Source: Hymenopus coronatus
Taxonomy: Eukaryota > Arthropoda > Insecta > Mantodea > Hymenopodidae
Length of the DNA: 64,000 nucleotides
NCBI GenBank assembly: GCA_030762935.1
Contig: CM060893.1
Span: 7,546,001 to 7,610,000 of the forward strand
Direction: 5' to 3'
Within the stretch, counting starts at the first letter, position 1; each line of letters begins with the position of its first letter. Of the stretch, positions 59,418-64,000 are shown in pieces. The notes beneath the pieces were generated by a model. That model did no database searches and had not been told where the DNA came from. It saw nothing but the letters and a program-made list of their open reading frames with translations. Made by a program: the position numbers and the translations under genes.

Positions 59418-60014
59418 TTTTAAAGTAAATTGTATTTTAAATTTCTTGAATTGTAGTCGGTTTCTTGCCTTAATATGTTTACCTTAAAACTAATAGTAGT
59501 ATAATAAAATCCTATGAGAGTTCTGTCATAAATAGATATTTTGAAAAATAAAAAAAAATATTTTTTTCGTAATTTTCATTGTGTGGAGTGCTTTGAATTT
59601 CGCACCAGTTTAAATTAAAAATTAATAACTCGAAAACTAATTGATATACAAAAACTAAATTTTAAAGAATGTAACTATTGTACAACATAAATGCATGTTA
59701 AAAGTTTCAGCCTGATTAGTTGAAACCTGCTGGATTTAGGATTTTGGGAGATGCATCCCTTTAAGGCGCCAATAGAATGGCTGAGATTAGGCAATTTGAA
59801 CCAACCGCAGTCATCCGACTGGAGCGATATTGTGAAATCATCTTATCGCAGCTGATGTTCATTTCTTTGAACTCTTGTCGCACCTGACGTTCGTTTGTTA
59901 AATCCCTTGCCTTGCTTATTGGTAACAAGGTGACAATCCAGTCAGCTAACCTTCACTTTTAATAACTGTCAACACCACAATTGAAGTTTTAATTAATCCA
60001 GTTACAATGTTTAT

Positions 60015-60490
60015 TTAACCCTTAGTTGCCTGCACTAGTTTATTACATTCAAGTTCCTTTAATTCAATTTTAAAACTAGTTAGTACAAATATTTGTGAAT
60101 AAACCTCTAAAATTATTATATAAAATAGTAGAGGAAATAGAAATGAAAATAAATGTAGATCCTTTATTAATATTTTTCTTCCCAATTAAAAGTTTAAATT
60201 CTTCTAAACCAGTTTTTATAATGCTGCCAAAGGACGGGGGGAACCCAAGTAAAATAATCGGAGTGCTACTTGGAAATTAATGGGGTTATAATTGGCTGTA
60301 CTTACGACGGTTTTTTCTTTTATCTATATAAACAAATCACAGAAACTTTACGGTAAACATTGTATATATTTTTACAATATAAAACATTCTTGATTACTTG
60401 TTGTTCATGGTTGTAGGTTAGTATAACATGAAATTAATCCTAGAGTACAACCCGGGACTTATAGGTTGCCGACAGGCAACAAATGGTTAA
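60015..60490. mobile_element. piggyBac-type MITE
   Basis: TTAA at 60015-60018 and 60487-60490 flank 468 bp. The left end is CCCTTAGTTGCCTGC and the right end, inverted, CCATTTGTTGCCTGTCGG. DC copy 2 has the uninterrupted site (TTTATTTAAAGTTT, TTAA at 55873-55876). The internal sequence is AT-rich, and a 61-codon frame (60095-60280) shows no transposase motif. Confidence 0.78.
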
Positions 60491-60566
60491 AGTTTTATCC
60501 AGTTCCTAATGTATTTAGTTTAAAAAAGTAGTGAAAATAATAATTATTTGTATTTATGTATGGAGT

Positions 60567-60776
60567 GAGATGCTAATTTCATACATCCAAGGTCGCGGGT
60601 TCAAACCCGGAGGAGGACGATGAATTTTTTCGGGCGTAAAAATCCTTAGCATGTCTTCCTTCGAAAGGGAAGTAAAGCTGTTCGTCCCGTGTCGTAAAAA
60701 AGAACCCAGGCAAAATTAAGCGGTCTTTCACGCCCAGTATAGAACGGGACGCTGAGAACCACAGTAGTTTGAGTGT
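60567..60776 (+). mobile_element. SINE1, 5'-truncated or decayed head
   Basis: It has a B-box GCGGGTTCAAACCCGG and then the shared body with a short deletion around GTGTCGTAAAAAAGAACC. It is inserted between the D and C parts of DC copy 3. Confidence 0.8.
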
Positions 60777-60937
60777 AATAACATCAAATAAAATAACGTT
60801 TGTTTCTGGTTTAGTTATTAAAAGCTGAAATAAATTAATTGTTCCATATTCCTATTGTTGCTATCGATATTCGTACATTGGGTGGAGACACGGTCCGCCA
60901 TATCATAATTCAGGAGGCAGTGAAGGAAAAAAAAAAA

Positions 60938-61807
60938 TCTGATGTGTTCCATTCACATGACTTTCTCTACTTCTCTTAAACAAATTGTTGTTAAAAAGCT
61001 TATGCTTCTATTTACTTCATACTAATCGAGAAAAAATTAGCAGAAATAGTCTTATTACTTGCTTCCTTGTAATTAGAAACGAAATAAGGGAGTACCATAG
61101 GTTAAAGAGATCATCAAAAGCTGCTTGCTATGTGACTGAAGTTCCTTTGTTTGTATGGCCAGACGGTGACGAATTCCTGTATGAGAAAATTATATTTTTT
61201 AAAGCTGAAACAAAAAACAAGAAATATCTCAAAAACGATCAAATACACGAAAAATATAAATATAACATAAACTGTGTGTTTTAACGTGTTCTACATTTTT
61301 TGTGTGGCAAGCTATTGTCTATCTCTTACGGTTTAGCAAGATACGCAAAATTCCGTAAAATTCATGCAGAATATAGTAGGCTTCAGAGGCTATTCCCAGA
61401 AAATTCAAGATATACATTTTATTTGTCAGGTAAAGATCCTTAATATACGATATTTTAATCAAAATCGTTAGAGCCATTTTTGAGAAATACAAAATTTTTG
61501 AAAAACGTTCCATGCAAAGGGTGGTTTGGGGTGGGTGGATTTTTTTTCTCAACATCTTAATGTGGCACCCCTGGAACACACTAAATTTAAATACCAAGTT
61601 TGGTATTTTACAGACTTTTCGTTTTTGAATTAACGTGTTCACGGACACGGACACACACACACACGGACCTTTTTCTGAAAATGCTTTTTTTTGGACTCAG
61701 TGGGTCCTAAAACATGTGTTTCCGGTGAAATCTCGGTATCGAATTTTTGGGTGGAGTGCAATACCTTCTCTATACACTATGTACATAGTACGTGTAGAGA
61801 AAGTAAA
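60938..61807 (+). mobile_element. Family A copy A66, full length, nested in DC copy 3
   Basis: It lies between GGCAGTGAAGGAAAAA and GAATCGGTAAATAAGC. DC copies 1 and 2 have the unfilled GAAAGAAA-type site. It is one of the best reference copies. Confidence 0.94.
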
Positions 61808-61959
61808 AAGAATCGGTAAATAAGCATGGTGGAATGCGTTATCTACCATTTGAGAACTAATGTAAGTATTACAATGATAGAATCTCCCTTCTTATGTTAT
61901 ATTATAATAGTCTATTGTCTTATCAAATACAACTCGTTTTTCATCTGTTAAAACAATTA

Positions 61960-62184
61960 CCGCCTGGGTAGTGTGGTAGTACCGTGTCTGTCTCATATTT
62001 AACAGGTCGTGAGTTCGAATCTCGCTTAGAGTGAGTTACCCGGATAAGGCTTTTTTCGGGGGTTTCCCTTATCCTGAGAAGACGAATGTCGAGTAACTTT
62101 GAGCTCCATGGACCCCGAGATCATTTGAATATCATTTCACCTCGTCCAATATGACCAACCAGGTTAAAGGACGTTAAGCTATCC

Positions 62185-62231
<47 letters not shown>
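61960..62231 (+). mobile_element. SINE2, complete, with (GA)n tail
   Basis: The A-box region CCTGGGTAGTGTGGTAG and B-box GGTCGTGAGTTCGAATCTC are intact. The body has ATCCTGAGAAGACGAATGTC and the 3' end GGTTAAAGGACGTTAAGC. The tail ends in a pure GA run (62191-62231), unlike the AAT tail of the 18.7 kb copy. Confidence 0.87.
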
Positions 62232-62232
<1 letters not shown>

Positions 62233-62262
62233 GAAAACACTCGTGGTACTATTTATGATGAT

Positions 62263-62717
62263 AATGTAACAGATTTATCACCAGTGGAGCTGGAAGTCAC
62301 GTGTGCCTGAGCTATAAAGAGAGGAAAGCTGCTATAATTGAGGCAAGAGGTCAACCTTTCGAGCCCCCGCTGACCCACGCTTTCTCAAACCTGGCCCAGA
62401 GGCACATCCCCAGTTTCCGCTTGCAGTCGGAAGTCGCAAAGCTACTAACGGTGTCTTGCAGGGTCATGAACCTCTGCTTATCAACTACTGCTGCAGATAA
62501 ACCGGAACCGTTAACCCAAATACTGTTCCGTAAAAACGAGTTCCCAAACTTAATTGTTTGGACAAAGTAGAATCGAGGTGAGATTAATTCATTCCTCGTC
62601 ACGTGACGTTGGCCATAAACCTTCCATACAGCTGCCAAACAAAGACTGTGTTCAAAATTTCTTACTCTTTACAACCCAAGAGAAAATTTATATTACAAAG
62701 AGATTACTAAAAAAAAA
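62263..62717. other. Unassigned stretch of higher GC content
   Basis: Both strands carry ORFs of 89-95 codons (62301-62570 plus, 62351-62638 minus) with no recognised domain. It is the least repeat-like non-satellite sequence here and could be unique host DNA or an unknown element. Confidence 0.35.
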
Positions 62718-62718
62718 A

Positions 62719-63571
62719 TGTGATGTGTTCTATTCACTTGACTTTCTCTATATCTCTGTAACAAATTATTGTTAATAAGCTTACCTTTTATTTATTTCAT
62801 GTTAATCAAGAAAAATTAGCAGAAATAGTCTTATTCCCTGCTTTATTGTAAATACAAGTGAAATAAGGGAGTACCATAGGTTAAAGTGAAAGCCAAAAGC
62901 TGGTTGCTATGTGACTGATGTTCCTTTGTTTGTATGTACAGGAGTTGACAAAATCCTGTATGAGAAAAAAAATATGTTTTTCAAAGCTGAATCCAAGAAA
63001 AAGGAATATCTCAAAAACGATCAACTCCACGAAAAAAAATGTATATAACATAAATTGTGTGTTTTAACGTGCTCTACATTTTTTGTGTGTTAAATTTTTG
63101 TCCATCTCTTACGGTTTAGTAGTTATGCAAAATTCATCCAGAATAAAGTAGTCTTCAGAGGCCATTCCCAGAAAATTCAAGATATACATTTTATTTCTCA
63201 GGTAAATATCTTCAATATACAATATTTTAATCAAAATCGTTAGTGCCATTTTTTATAAAATAAAAATTTTCGAAAAAAGTTCCATGTATAGGGTAGTTTG
63301 GGGGGGATTTTTCTCAAAATCTTCGTGTCGCAGATACGAAGATACTAAACCTAAATACCAAGGTTGGTATTTTACTGACTTTTCGTTTTTGAGTTATCGT
63401 GTTCACAGACACACTGACACTCGGACACACACGGACCTTTTTCTGAAAATACTTTTTTTTTGGATACAGGGGACCCTAAAACATATATTTCCGGTGAAAT
63501 CTCGGTATCGAATTTTTGGTGGAGTGCAATACCTTCTCTATACACTATGTACATAGTACGTTTAGAGAAAG
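62719..63571 (+). mobile_element. Family A copy A67, full length
   Basis: It runs from TGATGTGTTCTATTCACTTG to CGTTTAGAGAAAGAAATAA. Confidence 0.91.
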
Positions 63572-63584
63572 AAATAATGTATAA

Positions 63585-63672
63585 ACTGCCTCTGAAGTCG
63601 AATGGTCAGCGAGCCTATTTTTAACCCTGAGGTCCCGGGTTCGATTCACGGCGGGGACGGGAAATTTTTCTT
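63585..63672 (+). mobile_element. tRNA-like SINE head
   Basis: GAAGTCGAATGGTCAGCGAG gives an A-box-like region and GTCCCGGGTTCGATTCACGG a T arm with four of five pairs. The acceptor ends GCCTCTG and CGGGGAC pair mostly with wobbles. An unassigned AT-rich tail of about 200 bp follows. Confidence 0.55.
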
Positions 63673-63880
63673 TAACCATAATTATTTTCTATACACCACA
63701 GGGTCTGGAAGTATGTATACGAGAGTAAATATCTGTGTGTTTGTGTGTTTTGGAAAATAAAATAATTTTATCCCAACATAAAGCACCTACAGAGACTTCT
63801 TTCTAGTGCAAAGCCCCCAATTTGAGCTTAGATATCAAACGGGGCTATATAAATAGAACAATAAAAAAGTAAAACAAAAA
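63673..63880. other. Unassigned AT-rich stretch
   Basis: It may be the body of the preceding SINE. No known motif is present. Confidence 0.3.
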
Positions 63881-63881
63881 A

Positions 63882-63895
63882 TCTGATGTGTTCCA
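63882..63895 (+). mobile_element. Family A start fragment A68
   Basis: TCTGATGTGTTCCAT is present after an A-run and is cut off by A69 in the hairpin loop. Confidence 0.55.
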
Positions 63896-64000
63896 TTTTT
63901 ACTTTCTCTATACGTACTATGTATATAGTGTAAGGAGAAGTTATTTCATTCCACCCAAAACTTCGATACCGAGATTTCACCGGAAATATATGTTTGGGAC
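63896..64000 (-). mobile_element. Family A copy A69, continues beyond the window
   Basis: The palindrome is at 63900-63943. The window ends in the ACCGGAAATATATG segment. Confidence 0.85.

Larger units (their letters stand above)
57208..59764. mobile_element. TTAA-flanked element with terminal inverted repeats, carrying nested copies
   Basis: TTAA at 57208-57211 is followed by GGGGATGAATCACC. The inverse CATCCC plus TTTAA is at 59753-59764. About 23 of 26 terminal bases match inverted, through AATCCTAAA. Its own sequence is 57212-57410, 58301-58307 and 59418-59760. A64, the palindrome insertion and A65 lie inside. TTAA targeting suggests a piggyBac-like MITE, although the GGG ends are not the usual CC start. 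Confidence 0.55.
59765..62262 (+). repeat. DC repeat, copy 3 (invaded four times)
   Basis: D sequence is 59765-60018 and 60487-60566. C sequence is 60777-60937, 61808-61958 and 62232-62262. The interruptions are a piggyBac-type MITE, SINE1, A66 and SINE2. It starts exactly at the right TTAA of the preceding element. Confidence 0.75.

Noticed and set aside
63585..63672. Functional tRNA gene
   Set aside because: The acceptor stem has a mismatch and wobbles, the T stem has a mismatch, and there is no clean anticodon loop.
1..64000. Dozens of 60-120-codon frames with recurring similar peptides
   Set aside because: They recur because family A copies recur. Frames are broken differently in each copy and both strands give them equally, so they are not evidence of a protein.

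Overview
This window is non-coding, AT-rich nuclear DNA from a eukaryote, most likely an invertebrate animal. The evidence is several tRNA-derived SINE families, remnants of mariner, Tc1/IS630-like, PIF/Harbinger-like, TTAA-site (piggyBac-type) and LINE elements, and kilobase-scale minisatellites, with no recognisable host gene. The exact lineage cannot be fixed from the sequence; an arthropod or other marine invertebrate is only a guess. Nearly all open reading frames are chance products of repeats.

The window is dominated by one interspersed family, called family A here. I recognise about 69 copies and fragments in both orientations, covering by rough tally about two thirds of the window. 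Read in its '+' sense, a full copy is about 830-870 bp. It starts TCTGATGTGTTCCATTCAC (a small ATGTG/CACAT hairpin followed by ACTTTCTCTA), carries a CA-rich microsatellite roughly 150-200 bp from its other end, and finishes in a palindrome of about 44 bp ending GTAGAGAAAGTA plus an A-run. It has no convincing ORF. Copies sit head-to-tail, inside one another, and inside SINEs, a mariner element and other repeats, so the ends can be read directly from interrupted targets. Class is uncertain: a non-autonomous Helentron/HINE-like rolling-circle element or an unusual hairpin-ended MITE are both possible.

Layout: 1-10.5 kb is a mosaic of family A copies with SINE1, a tRNA-like sequence and a tiny Penelope-like insertion. 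11.1-15.75 kb is a satellite built from TCTG/ATCT/ACCT words. 15.8-16.4 kb is an internally deleted mariner. 18.3-19.9 kb is a minisatellite invaded by SINE2 and a PIF-like element; 23.7-24.5 kb is a second minisatellite with the same core. 31.5-32.6 kb is a 20-bp-unit array grown inside a family A copy. 34.4-36.9, 55.6-57.2 and 59.8-62.3 kb are three colinear copies of another repeat (called DC), each invaded differently. 43.8-44.3 kb is a LINE tail with a target duplication. 47.4-47.9 kb is an 87-bp-unit minisatellite. 53.3-54.6 kb is a second deleted mariner split by family A. 57.2-59.8 kb is a TTAA-flanked element containing two family A copies and a perfect 92-bp-arm palindrome. 60.0-60.5 kb is a piggyBac-type MITE with an empty site elsewhere in the window.

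There is no operon-like cooperation here; the biology is transposon ecology: nesting order, target choice, and microsatellite growth inside elements.
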